This document shows, in pieces, positions 8,166 to 16,455 of a DNA stretch of 64,000 nt. Both the position numbers and the translations under genes were made by a program. The notes beneath the pieces were generated by a model. That model saw nothing but the letters and a program-made list of their open reading frames with translations, had not been told where the DNA came from and did no database searches. Position 1 is the stretch's first letter. Every line of letters starts with the position of its first letter. The DNA is from JAOUEA01 sp963762075 (GTDB lineage: Bacteria; Actinomycetota; UBA4738; HRBIN12): contig CAVXJC010000005.1 in assembly GCA_963762075.1 (NCBI GenBank), positions 124,001 to 188,000 on the forward strand, in the 5' to 3' direction.

Positions 8166-9131
8166 ATGGTGGCGCTCGCCGCCATCGCCGCCGTGTTCGC
8201 GTTCGGCGAGCTTCCTGGCGTGACCGCCACCGTGCCACAGCTGCGACGTCAGGTTCCTGACTGGTGGCGGGGGTTCTTCTCGTGGCCGATCGCTGCCACG
8301 CTCTACGGTGCGGGCCTCGGCGTCGGGTTCCTCACCTTCCTCGCCCACGGCACCCTCGTCGTGGTCGCGTTCGCCGCGCTCAGCTCGGGCGACCCTGCCC
8401 TCGGCGCCCTGGTCATCGGCACCTTCGGACTGGCTCGTGGCCTGTCGGCGGCTCGTGGGGTAGGGGTGCAGACGCAGGAAGACTCCCAACGCCTGGTCGA
8501 CCGGCTCGCCGCATCGTCCGAACGCCGCCGGGCGATCGCCAACGGTTCGGTGATGACAGCTGTGGCAGGTCTGGCTCTCGCCCTCGTGCCGCGATCGAAC
8601 GGTGGGTGGGCCCCGTTCGCGACAGCGGGATTGGCGCTCGCCTTCACATGGGCGGCCGCCTCGAAGGTGGCCGATGTGCGCAGATGGCGCAGCACGCTCG
8701 CCGCGCACGGGCTTCCACGCAGACTCGAGGCGACGGTCACGTTCGCGGCGCCGGCAGCGGAGGCCGTGGTCCCGCTGCTCGTCGCCGCGGGACTGCCCCG
8801 GGCCGCGGGGCTGTGGGCCCTGGCCCTGTTGACCATGTTCACCGCCGAAGCACTCCGGGCGTGGCGTCGATTCGGTCCCCAGGTTCCGTGCGGCTGTTTC
8901 GGTGGACGAGAACCTGTCGTTCCTTCCGCCCTCGTGCTCCGCAACGCCGGGCTCGCGGCCATCGCGCTCGTGGTAGCGCTCCGTTCGCCTCCCGAGCCGG
9001 CGCTCCCAGCGGTCGCCTGGCCGACGAACGGTGAGGTATTGCCGATGACGTTAGCCCTGGCCGGGCTCGCTCTGGCAGGCTTCACGGCGTGGGCGGCGCT
9101 CCGATGGCTCAGCCGGGGTTCCTCCTCGTGA
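8166..9131 (+). CDS. Multi-pass membrane protein with C-terminal MauE domain
   Basis: A 321-residue open frame with about eight hydrophobic helices. The first half (ELPGVTATVPQLRRQVPDWW, then several helices) resembles CcdA/DsbD-type electron-carrying membrane proteins in layout. The second half (from about residue 155, FTWAAASKVADVRRWRSTLA through CGCFGGRE) is a MauE/DoxX-like domain with the characteristic CxCF motif. Such a protein could pass electrons through the membrane to the MauD-like thioredoxin. The true N-terminus is probably the 8006-8165 segment in another frame, so the gene is intact apart from one apparent extra base. Confidence 0.82.
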   Translation: MVALAAIAAVFAFGELPGVTATVPQLRRQVPDWWRGFFSWPIAATLYGAGLGVGFLTFLAHGTLVVVAFAALSSGDPALGALVIGTFGLARGLSAARGVGVQTQEDSQRLVDRLAASSERRRAIANGSVMTAVAGLALALVPRSNGGWAPFATAGLALAFTWAAASKVADVRRWRSTLAAHGLPRRLEATVTFAAPAAEAVVPLLVAAGLPRAAGLWALALLTMFTAEALRAWRRFGPQVPCGCFGGREPVVPSALVLRNAGLAAIALVVALRSPPEPALPAVAWPTNGEVLPMTLALAGLALAGFTAWAALRWLSRGSSS

Positions 9132-9141
9132 GAGCCAGCGG

Positions 9142-9759
9142 ATGAGGTCGGTCCCCGTCTCACGCGCTACGGCGACGCGTCGGTCCGCCCTGCCCTTCCT
9201 CGTCGCCGGATCGCTCGCGCTCGGCGTGGTCGTGGCGCTCGCCGCTCCGAAGTTCCACAGCGATATCGGCGACCCGAACGACACGAAGGGCGTGCTCGAT
9301 GTGCAGCGCGTGAGGCTCGACCACGAGGGAGGCACCGAGATCACCGTGATCACGTTCGCCGAGTGGACCCCTGCCTCGATCTGGGATCGTGGCAATGCGT
9401 ACGTCTTCCTCGACACCGAGGCCGATGGGGCAGCCGAATACTTCGTTCTCGTGCGGAGCACAGGGCCCGACCTGCAGGCGTCCTTGTGGCGTGACCGACG
9501 TGACCGTCGCGACGTGCACCTCCGCAACGTCAAGGTTCGCAGGAAGTCTCCCGACGGGGTGTCCGTCGCCGTGCCGATCAAGTCATTGGAGTTCGGCCCC
9601 GCCCGCGAGTCCTACTTCTGGTGGGCGACGACGAGCTTCACCGGAAACCGATGTCGTCGGACGTGCCTCGACAGAGCGCCCGACGAAGGGTCCGTTGAGC
9701 AATGGCGCCCAGGCATGTCACCGAGCCCGACCTCCGCAGCGAGCGTGTCCGCGTCGTAG
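9142..9759 (+). CDS. Secreted or membrane-anchored protein of unknown function
   Basis: A 205-residue protein with a hydrophobic segment at about 17-36 that is a signal peptide or anchor. The rest is soluble, beta-rich in appearance (AYVFLDTEADGAAEYFVLV, VSVAVPIKSLEF), with CRRTC near the end. It follows the MauE gene by 10 bases and is probably the last gene of the mau-like operon. The closing Ser/Pro-rich tail is low complexity. I do not recognise the family. Confidence 0.65.
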   Translation: MRSVPVSRATATRRSALPFLVAGSLALGVVVALAAPKFHSDIGDPNDTKGVLDVQRVRLDHEGGTEITVITFAEWTPASIWDRGNAYVFLDTEADGAAEYFVLVRSTGPDLQASLWRDRRDRRDVHLRNVKVRRKSPDGVSVAVPIKSLEFGPARESYFWWATTSFTGNRCRRTCLDRAPDEGSVEQWRPGMSPSPTSAASVSAS

Positions 9760-9926
9760 GGCTCCCAGGGGGGTCTCGGATCTGCTCGTCGACTCGCAGC
9801 CCCTTCCGTTCGTGGTTCCTCGGGAACACTGACACCCGTCGGTAGACTCGATGTCCCATGGATGCTGGAGTGGGAGCACTTCTCCGCCATTCCCTCCATC
9901 CCCCAGGGGCGCGGGAGGTAGGACGT

Positions 9927-10002
9927 GGGGACGTAGCTCAGTTGGTAGAGCGCCGGCTTTGCAAGCCGGAGGTCGCCGGTTCGATCCCGGTCGTCTCCAC
10001 CA
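9927..10002 (+). tRNA. tRNA-Ala (UGC)
   Basis: Acceptor GGGGACG pairs with CGTCTCC (one G-U pair), the anticodon stem is CCGGC/GCCGG and the loop holds TGC at 9960-9962. The T loop is TTCGATC, the discriminator is A9999 and CCA is encoded at 10000-10002, unlike the tRNA-Ile of this window. Confidence 0.97.
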
Positions 10003-10028
10003 GTTCGAAGGTTGAGGGAAGGATCCTC

Positions 10029-10691
10029 ATGGCTATGATCCGCCGGGTCGTCACGCTCGCATCGATCGCCGCCGCGCTGGCGGTCTGGGCCTCGCCAGCC
10101 CGGGCGGGGGCGCCGGAGTACGAGTCGCGCATCACGCCGATCGGGTCCGCCACCCGAGAGCTCATGACGGGGCGGTCGTGGCGCCTCGGCTGTCCTGTCG
10201 GATTCGACGACCTTCGGCTCGTGCGCATGACCTACTGGGGGTTCGACCGCGAGGCGCACACCGGGCGCATGGTCGTGCACCGGTGGTACGCCGACGACAT
10301 GGCACGCGTCTTCCATCGACTGTACGACGACCGGTTCCCCATCAGACGCATGCGGCTCGTCGATCGCTACGGCGCCGACGACATGCGCTCGATGAAGGCG
10401 AACAACACCTCGGCCTTCAACTGCCGATGGCGTGCCGGCGTCTGCTGCCGGTGGTCACAGCACGCGTACGGACGTGCGCTCGACCTCAACCCCGTGCAGA
10501 ACCCCTACGTCTGGAGCGGTGGTGTCTCGCCACCGGAAGGCAGGCGCTTCCTCGACCGGTCAAACCATCGGCGAGGCATGGTGCATCATCGCGATCGGAT
10601 CTGGTGGGCCTTCCATGCGGTGGGATGGGATTGGGGCGGCGACTGGTCGAACGAGAAGGACTACCAGCACTTCTCGGTCAACGGGAGGTAG
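10029..10691 (+). CDS. Secreted M15-family peptidase (LD/DD-carboxypeptidase type)
   Basis: A 220-residue protein with a signal peptide (cleavage near ARAGA). The M15C zinc motif is complete: SQHAYGRALDLNP gives the first His and Asp, and DWGGDW followed by DYQHF gives the catalytic acid and final His. It is expected to trim peptidoglycan stem peptides outside the membrane. ATG 10029 follows GGGAAGGA at a good distance, only 26 bases after tRNA-Ala. It converges on an M23 peptidase gene, so two wall hydrolases end within 33 bases of each other. Confidence 0.88.
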   Translation: MAMIRRVVTLASIAAALAVWASPARAGAPEYESRITPIGSATRELMTGRSWRLGCPVGFDDLRLVRMTYWGFDREAHTGRMVVHRWYADDMARVFHRLYDDRFPIRRMRLVDRYGADDMRSMKANNTSAFNCRWRAGVCCRWSQHAYGRALDLNPVQNPYVWSGGVSPPEGRRFLDRSNHRRGMVHHRDRIWWAFHAVGWDWGGDWSNEKDYQHFSVNGR

Positions 10692-10723
10692 TCCACACCA
10701 GACTAGACGGCGCACCGAGTCTC

Positions 10724-11515
10724 TCAGCAGCTGACGCCGAGGTACGGGTGAGGATCGACGGCACTTCCACCGTAGGGGTGCCATTCGAAGTGGTTGTGAG
10801 ATGTCGTCGCGTCACCTGTCGCGCCGACGTATCCGACCACCGTGCCGGCCCGCACGTAGCCGAGCGTTCCGTACGACGAGAGGTGGGCGTTGTAGACGTA
10901 GCCACGTGACCCGGTCACGCGCACCTCGTAACCGCCGAGCTCGCTCGAGCTCGCCGAGGCGTACCCGTCGAACGGCGCCACGATGGGTGTGCCGGCGTAG
11001 GCGAGGATGTCGCTTCCCGTGTGCCGATGCACGGGCACGTCGGGCAGTCGTACCGTGATGCCGAAGTTGTCGGCGATCGAGTGCCACCCTTGGACCGGGC
11101 AGTACCGGAAGATGCCCCAGGTGGAGAGCCAGGCGTCGATCGAGCGCCGCCGAGCCTGCAACGCTCGCACGCGGCGATCGAGGAAGCGTGCCGAGCGCCG
11201 GACCCGCGACTGAGCATCGCGCCGTTCTTGCAGCATGCCCCGCCGAAGTTGCATGAAGCGCTCGGCGTTCGACGTGGCACCGTGGCCGGCTATCTGATGC
11301 AAGCGCCTCGTCGCGTCGTCGATCACCGTGCGCAGATCGCGCAGGGCGCGCGCGCGGTCGCGACGGAGACGTTCGATCGTGCGATCGACCTCGGCACGAG
11401 CTGCGAGCTGGTCCTCGAGCACCGTTCGACCATGTGCGGGCACGGCTGCGCCCAGCGTGGCAGTCACGAGCGCGACGACCACGGCGACACGGTGGAACGA
11501 CCGGGGGGATGTCAT
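10724..11515 (-). CDS. Secreted M23 peptidase with coiled-coil N-terminus (paralogue)
   Basis: A 263-residue protein with a signal peptide (cleavage near PAHG), a long Arg-rich coiled coil (about 35-140) and an M23 domain. The zinc ligands are in HRHTGSD and SHNHFEWHP. The end, DPHPYLGVSC, matches the layout of the 1860-2639 protein (DPFMYLAAVC), and both have YxYNAHLS, so the two are paralogues. Probably a peptidoglycan hydrolase for cell growth or separation. The different signal peptides and linkers suggest an old duplication. Confidence 0.9.
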   Translation of the reverse strand: MTSPRSFHRVAVVVALVTATLGAAVPAHGRTVLEDQLAARAEVDRTIERLRRDRARALRDLRTVIDDATRRLHQIAGHGATSNAERFMQLRRGMLQERRDAQSRVRRSARFLDRRVRALQARRRSIDAWLSTWGIFRYCPVQGWHSIADNFGITVRLPDVPVHRHTGSDILAYAGTPIVAPFDGYASASSSELGGYEVRVTGSRGYVYNAHLSSYGTLGYVRAGTVVGYVGATGDATTSHNHFEWHPYGGSAVDPHPYLGVSC

Positions 11516-11666
11516 AGATGTCGCGGTCCTTCGGTGCTGGAGATGGCTCCGACGGGTATCGGAGTGAGGGCTCCGAATCTTGAACCGCGCACGGCTCCGC
11601 CACCGTGACGTGCGTCACACCGCAGGGCACATCGCGCGATGTTGAAGGAACACTCGGCGAGGGCCG

Positions 11667-12098
11667 ATGATGCATCCCATGGGGCGGATCAAGCAGGCGT
11701 TCGCACGATGGCGCCACATCACGCACCCTCATGAGCCGCGCGCTGCGCGAATCGCGGACGGTTCGGTGGACGAGCAGATCGACCTTCGCGCGGCGTTGAC
11801 GGAGACGGCGCACGAACGCGACGTCTCCATGGCCAGGGCGTCGGAGGCCGAAGAGCGCGAGCGGCTGGCCCGGGAACGACTGGCGTCTCTCGCTTCCCTG
11901 GAGCACCGGGTCGAGGCCGCGGAACGCCGGGCGCTCGACGCCGAACGGCGCCTCGAGGAGATCAGCGACCGCGTGAACGGTCCGCAGGAGATCCTCTCCG
12001 AGCCGGATCAGACCGTCGCGCGGCCTGCGGGGGCGACCGCGGGGCTGCGCGCGCGCTTGGCCAGGGCCGCCGAGCGCAAGCGCCCGAGATCTGGATAG
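11667..12098 (+). CDS. Coiled-coil protein of unknown function
   Basis: A 143-residue protein rich in Ala, Glu and Arg; residues about 40-105 form a strong heptad-like coiled coil (EAEERERLARERLASLA). Both ends are basic. No signal peptide or membrane helix is present. It stands alone between divergent and convergent neighbours. Coding is supported by its length and amphipathic pattern, but the family is not recognised. Confidence 0.6.
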   Translation: MMHPMGRIKQAFARWRHITHPHEPRAARIADGSVDEQIDLRAALTETAHERDVSMARASEAEERERLARERLASLASLEHRVEAAERRALDAERRLEEISDRVNGPQEILSEPDQTVARPAGATAGLRARLARAAERKRPRSG

Positions 12099-12099
12099 C

Positions 12100-12675
12100 T
12101 CACACGGCGAGCGCGTCGACGGCGTAGGTATCGCGCAGCCGCTGTTCCACCTCGTCAGCGGGCAGCAGCCATCGCGGATACACCCCGTGGCGCTCGGCGA
12201 GGGCGAGATGCTCGCTGCAGAACGGGATCAGTTCGTCGTGGGGGAACCAGCCGACGTGCTCGGGGGCAGGCCTGCGGGCGCCCGACTTCCAGAAGCAGAA
12301 CTGACAGAGCAGCCGCAGCCGCTGCGGATAGGCGAACCGCGCCCGGAAGCCCTGCTCGTGCTCGATCACGCGTCCCCAGAGCGCGACCCGTCCCAGTACC
12401 GCGGGGCACTTCGTCTTGCGGAGCACCTCGAGGCCGTGGGTTCCGTGCAATCCGCACGTGCAGGCAGGGTCGGGAGCCTCGTGCCACCTCGAGGTGCGGC
12501 ACGACGCCTCGACGATCTCGCGGGGCTGCCAGGTGCGAGCGCGTCTGGCGACGGGACGAAGGAGCAGGCGCGTGCCGTCGTGGTGCCCGGTGAGCGCCCA
12601 CGCGCGCCAGGCCACGATCGGTTCGGCCGATGTGTCGGTCGTGAGCCCGTCGAGCGCGAGCGCTGATCGACTCAT
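12100..12675 (-). CDS. Uncharacterised Cys-containing protein (ALWGRVIEHE family)
   Basis: A 191-residue protein with the pattern CTCGLHGTHG, then RVALWGRVIEHEQGFRAR and AYPQRL. This combination recurs in uncharacterised bacterial proteins, mainly actinobacterial as far as I recall. Further cysteines (LLCQFCFWKSG, CSEH) could bind a metal. It has no signal peptide. It converges with the coiled-coil gene with a one-base gap. Function unknown. Confidence 0.75.
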   Translation of the reverse strand: MSRSALALDGLTTDTSAEPIVAWRAWALTGHHDGTRLLLRPVARRARTWQPREIVEASCRTSRWHEAPDPACTCGLHGTHGLEVLRKTKCPAVLGRVALWGRVIEHEQGFRARFAYPQRLRLLCQFCFWKSGARRPAPEHVGWFPHDELIPFCSEHLALAERHGVYPRWLLPADEVEQRLRDTYAVDALAV

Positions 12676-12699
12676 GAGTGCCGGGTCACGCCGGGCGTC

Positions 12700-12849
12700 T
12701 CACGACCGGCGTTGCTCGGGAGCTCCCGGTGCGGGGACCGGCTCTCGATCGGGCTCGCGGGACGGCTCGGTGTCAGGGACCATCTCACCGGGCACGGGCA
12801 GCGACACCGGGGAGATCTCGATGATGCGCTTCGGTTGTCCGATGTCCAT
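12700..12849 (-). CDS. Small Pro/Glu-rich protein
   Basis: A 49-residue frame starting MDIGQPKRIIEISPVSLPVP, then a Pro/Glu/Arg tail. GAGGTGG lies at the correct distance before the ATG. Short proteins with a GQPKRIIEV-like start and a PEP-rich tail occur in actinobacteria, which supports it; function unknown. It lies 24 bases upstream of the 12100-12675 gene on the same strand and may share its transcript. Confidence 0.6.
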   Translation of the reverse strand: MDIGQPKRIIEISPVSLPVPGEMVPDTEPSREPDREPVPAPGAPEQRRS

Positions 12850-12892
12850 CGGCCACCTCTGCCTCAGAGGGTACTCCTGCTCGCTGCCGCGG

Positions 12893-13999
12893 TCACCCCG
12901 CTCTCAGCCGGTATATCGAGCTGGAGTCGCTGAAGTAGATCCTTCCGTTCGGGCCCGCTTCCATGGACAGGATCGAACCGCCGGGCGCGGTGAGCATCGT
13001 GACGGGTCCGTTCGTCACGTCGTCGCGCGCAGCGTCGAGCGTGACACGGCGCAGCAGCCCGCCGTCGCAGCATGCACCGAAGAGCAGGTCGCCTTCGCGT
13101 CCGGGAAGGCCGCATCCATCGCAGAACGCGGCGCCGGTGATGCCGATCGTGCTCGAGAAGTTGACCTCGGGAAGCCGTCGGGGCGCCGGACCGTCCCGGT
13201 TGGTGTTGGGGCAGCTCTCGTTCGGTCCCCACGCGTAATTGTCGCCTCGTCGCACGAGGTTGATCTCGTCGTTGCACGCGGGGCCGTTCTCGGTCTCCCA
13301 CAGAACGCCTGTCTCGGGGTCGAACGTGAACCCGAACGAGTTGCGGATGCCGAACGCGAAGATGCGACTGCGTCGTCCCCCGATCATCGGGTTCGTGCCG
13401 GGCACCGACCCGTCGGGCTTCAGGCGAAGGATCTTGCCGTGGAGGTTCCCGGAGACGTCCTGGGAGTTCGCGGGGTCGGCGCCGTCGCCGATCACCACGT
13501 AGAGCTTGCCGTCGGGCCCGAACGCGATGCGCCCTCCGTTGTGATTCCCGGCGGGGCTGGAGGTCGACAGGATCGTGGTGAACCCGACGCCTCGTCCGTT
13601 GCGCTCACGGATACGCAGGATCTGGTTGCGGAGATTCCCGTTGATCGAACGCGTGACGTACACGTAGACGAAGGGCTTGCGGGGCCAGTTCGGGTGCAGC
13701 GCCACGCCGAGAGCTCCGCGTTCTCCGTCGGATCTCACACCCTGGATGTCGAAGAACCGCCGGTCGAAGTCGGTCTTCGGGTTGCGGAAACGCACCTCGC
13801 CCGTGCCGCGCTCGAGGTAGACGATCGTGCCGTTGGGCGTGAAGGTGAAGGCGGCCGAACCGTTGAGTCCGTCGGCGACCTTCACTGCCCTCACGCCCCC
13901 GCCCGCCGACGCCGAGCCCACCCCGATCGCCATGATCGATGAAGCAGCGAGGGCGATGCCGGCGAGCCGCGTGATGGAACGGATGTGTCCTCGTGTCAT
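12893..13999 (-). CDS. PQQ-dependent sugar dehydrogenase (glucose/sorbosone dehydrogenase family)
   Basis: A 368-residue exported protein with a signal peptide (cleavage near GSASA) and a six-bladed GSDH beta-propeller. Family motifs are clear: HNGGRIAFGPDGKLYVVIGD, KILRLKPDGSVPGTNP, FAFGIRNSFGFTFDP and NGPACNDEINLV, which hold the PQQ/calcium site and catalytic His. It would oxidise aldose sugars outside the membrane if PQQ is available; no pqq genes are in view, and some family members lack the cofactor. ATG 13999 is preceded by GAGGGAG; a GTG six bases earlier is less likely. It diverges from the molybdenum hydroxylase gene. Confidence 0.9.
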   Translation of the reverse strand: MTRGHIRSITRLAGIALAASSIMAIGVGSASAGGGVRAVKVADGLNGSAAFTFTPNGTIVYLERGTGEVRFRNPKTDFDRRFFDIQGVRSDGERGALGVALHPNWPRKPFVYVYVTRSINGNLRNQILRIRERNGRGVGFTTILSTSSPAGNHNGGRIAFGPDGKLYVVIGDGADPANSQDVSGNLHGKILRLKPDGSVPGTNPMIGGRRSRIFAFGIRNSFGFTFDPETGVLWETENGPACNDEINLVRRGDNYAWGPNESCPNTNRDGPAPRRLPEVNFSSTIGITGAAFCDGCGLPGREGDLLFGACCDGGLLRRVTLDAARDDVTNGPVTMLTAPGGSILSMEAGPNGRIYFSDSSSIYRLRAG

Positions 14000-14094
14000 G
14001 TCCACGTTCTCCCTCGTTCGTCATGCGGACGCAAGCGGTCGATCCCGCGTCCTCGCTTCGATCCATCCATCTTTCGCCATGGGAGCATGGCCCC

Positions 14095-16455
14095 GTGACG
14101 ACGCTTCCTCCTTCGGTGTTCGGCGCTTCGCCCCTGCGCTCCGAGGATCCCCGGTTCCTCACGGGCCGGGCTCGCTACGTCGAGAACCTACAGATCGAAG
14201 GAGCGTTGCGGGCCGTCTTCGTTCGCTCCATCATGCCTCATGCCCGCCTGAACGGGGTGGAGACCGCCGCCGCCGAAGCGATGCCCGGCGTGGCTGCCGT
14301 GTTCACCGCCACGGATCTCGATCTCGCGCGCATGCCGCCGAGCGGCAATGTCGAAGGCGCGACCGGCACCCTCGAGGGACCGTTCGGACGCGAGGTTCTT
14401 GCCCGCGAAGTGGTGCGGTTCGTCGGTGAGCCGATCGCGGTCGTCGTGGCAGACTCGCTCGCCCACGCCGAGGATGCGGCCGAGGTCGTGGCCGGAACAT
14501 ACGAGCCACTCGATGCCGTCATCGACGCGGAAGCTGCGCTCGCCGCGGGCGCGCCGCTGCTCTGGCCCGAGCACGGGTCGAACGTCGCGGCCTCCTCCTC
14601 GAGCAGGTGGGACGACGACGTGCTCGCCGGCTCTGACATCGTCGTCCGCGGCCGATCAGTGAACCAGCGGCTCGCCCCGGTGCCCATGGAAGGCAATGCC
14701 ATCGCGGTCGAACCGCACGCAGACGGCACGTACACGGTGTGGGTGTCGACCCAGATCCCCTTCGATGTGCGTGACGACCTCGCCGACCTGCTCGACGTCG
14801 ACAAGAACGCCGTCCGCACGATCGCACCCGACGTGGGAGGCGGCTTCGGGGCGAAGCTGCAGGTCTACCCCGAGTACTTGACGGTCGCGGCGGTCGCCGC
14901 ACGGCTCGGCCGTGCCGTGCGATGGATCGAGTCGCGATCGGAAGGAATGCTCGCCCTCACGCATGGACGAGCGCAGGTGCAGGACGTCACGATCGGCGCT
15001 CGCAGCGATGGCACGATCGTGGGCATACGCGCTGACCTGATCGCCGACATGGGCGCCTATCCGATCGGAGCGTTCCTGCCGAACACGACCACGCAGATGC
15101 TCTCGGGCGTCTACGCGATCCCCCGCATCGCCTCGCGCACGCGCAGCGTCGTCACGAACGCCACACCGGTGGCTCCGTATCGAGGCGCGGGGAGGCCCGA
15201 GGCGACCGCGCTCGTCGAGCGCGCGATCGACAAGGTCGCCGCCGAGCTCGGCCTCGACCCGATCGAGGTTCGGCGCAGGAACCTGATCCCGCCCGAGGCG
15301 TTCCCGTATCGCACGGCCCAGGGCACCGTCTACGACACGGGCGAGTACGAGCGGGCGTTGGGCGAGGCGCGACGGATCGCCGGGTACGACGCCCTTCGCG
15401 CCGAGCAGGCCGCCCGCCGGGAGCGGGGCGACCACCTCGCGCTCGGCATCGGCGTCGCTTCCTACGTCGAGATCACGTCGTTCAACGCCAAGGAGTTCGC
15501 CTCGGTCGAGATTCATGCCGACGGTGGCGTGACCGTGCTGACCGGCACGTCGCCGCACGGTCAGGGGCACGAGACCGCCTTCGCGCAGGTCGCGTCGGGC
15601 GTGCTGGGTGTGCCCTTCGATTCGATCCGAGTCGTGCATTCCGACACGGGGTTGGTGAAGCGCGGGGCGGGCACATGGGCGTCGAGGTCGTTGCAGGCAG
15701 GTGGATCGTCGGTGTTCGAGCGCTGCGCCGAGGTGCTCGAGAAGGCCAGAGTGCTGGCCGCCCACGTGCTCGAAGCCGATGAGGCCGACGTCGCGCTCGC
15801 CGACGGGGGAGGGTTCGAGGTGTCGGGCGCTCCCGAGCGTGCGATCTCGCTCGCCGAGCTCGCGGTGGTGGCCTCGGATGCGTCGCGGCTTCCCCCCGGC
15901 ACGGAACCCGGGCTGCGCTCCGAGGGCGTCTACCGCGAACCGGGCTCGACGTTCCCGTTCGGGGCGCACATCGCCGTGGTCGAGGTCGATGTCGAGACCG
16001 GCGACGTGCGCCTGATGCGGCATGTGGCCGTCGACGACTGCGGCCGCGTGCTGAACCCCCAGCTCGTCGAGGGCCAGGTGCACGGGGGCCTCGCCCAGGG
16101 CATCGCGCAGGCTCTCTACGAGCAGGTGCTCTACGACGGCGACGCCAATCCGATCACGTCGACGCTCACGACCTACGCGATGCCGACCGCCGCCGAGCTC
16201 CCGCATCTCGAGACCTCGCGGACCGAGACACCGACGCCGGTGAACCCCCTCGGCGCGAAGGGCATCGGAGAGTCGGCCACCATCGGCTCGACACCAGCGG
16301 TGCAGAACGCCGTGATCGATGCGCTCTCGCCGTGGGGTGTTCGTCACCTCGATCTGCCCCTGACGCCCGAGCGGGTCTGGCGTGCCCTGCACGAACGTCG
16401 AGACGGTGAGTGGGCGTCGCCTCCTGGCGGCGGGCGGGTAGGCTCGCGGTCATGA
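14095..16455 (+). CDS. Molybdenum hydroxylase large subunit (xanthine dehydrogenase / CoxL family)
   Basis: A 786-residue protein from GTG 14095. An N-terminal a/b-hammerhead domain (about 10-125: GASPLRSEDPRFLTG, REVVRFVGEPIAVVVAD) precedes the molybdopterin-binding domains. Markers include DVGGGFGAKLQVYPE, VAPYRGAGRPEATAL in place of the CO-dehydrogenase active-site loop with its Cys, GTSPHGQGHETAFAQ, and the catalytic Glu in GAKGIGESATIGS. The loop points to an aldehyde- or purine-type enzyme rather than true CO dehydrogenase. FAD and 2Fe-2S subunits are normally encoded beside it but are absent here. Its stop overlaps the S9 peptidase start (ATGA). Confidence 0.92.
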   Translation: MTTLPPSVFGASPLRSEDPRFLTGRARYVENLQIEGALRAVFVRSIMPHARLNGVETAAAEAMPGVAAVFTATDLDLARMPPSGNVEGATGTLEGPFGREVLAREVVRFVGEPIAVVVADSLAHAEDAAEVVAGTYEPLDAVIDAEAALAAGAPLLWPEHGSNVAASSSSRWDDDVLAGSDIVVRGRSVNQRLAPVPMEGNAIAVEPHADGTYTVWVSTQIPFDVRDDLADLLDVDKNAVRTIAPDVGGGFGAKLQVYPEYLTVAAVAARLGRAVRWIESRSEGMLALTHGRAQVQDVTIGARSDGTIVGIRADLIADMGAYPIGAFLPNTTTQMLSGVYAIPRIASRTRSVVTNATPVAPYRGAGRPEATALVERAIDKVAAELGLDPIEVRRRNLIPPEAFPYRTAQGTVYDTGEYERALGEARRIAGYDALRAEQAARRERGDHLALGIGVASYVEITSFNAKEFASVEIHADGGVTVLTGTSPHGQGHETAFAQVASGVLGVPFDSIRVVHSDTGLVKRGAGTWASRSLQAGGSSVFERCAEVLEKARVLAAHVLEADEADVALADGGGFEVSGAPERAISLAELAVVASDASRLPPGTEPGLRSEGVYREPGSTFPFGAHIAVVEVDVETGDVRLMRHVAVDDCGRVLNPQLVEGQVHGGLAQGIAQALYEQVLYDGDANPITSTLTTYAMPTAAELPHLETSRTETPTPVNPLGAKGIGESATIGSTPAVQNAVIDALSPWGVRHLDLPLTPERVWRALHERRDGEWASPPGGGRVGSRS

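Noticed and set aside
14656..16392. A 578-residue minus-strand frame in the molybdenum hydroxylase gene
   Set aside because: Same reason: shadow frame of a well-supported gene.
14095..16455. Aerobic carbon monoxide dehydrogenase large subunit (coxL)
   Set aside because: The active-site loop is VAPYRGAGRPEA, without the Cys of the form I CO dehydrogenase motif.
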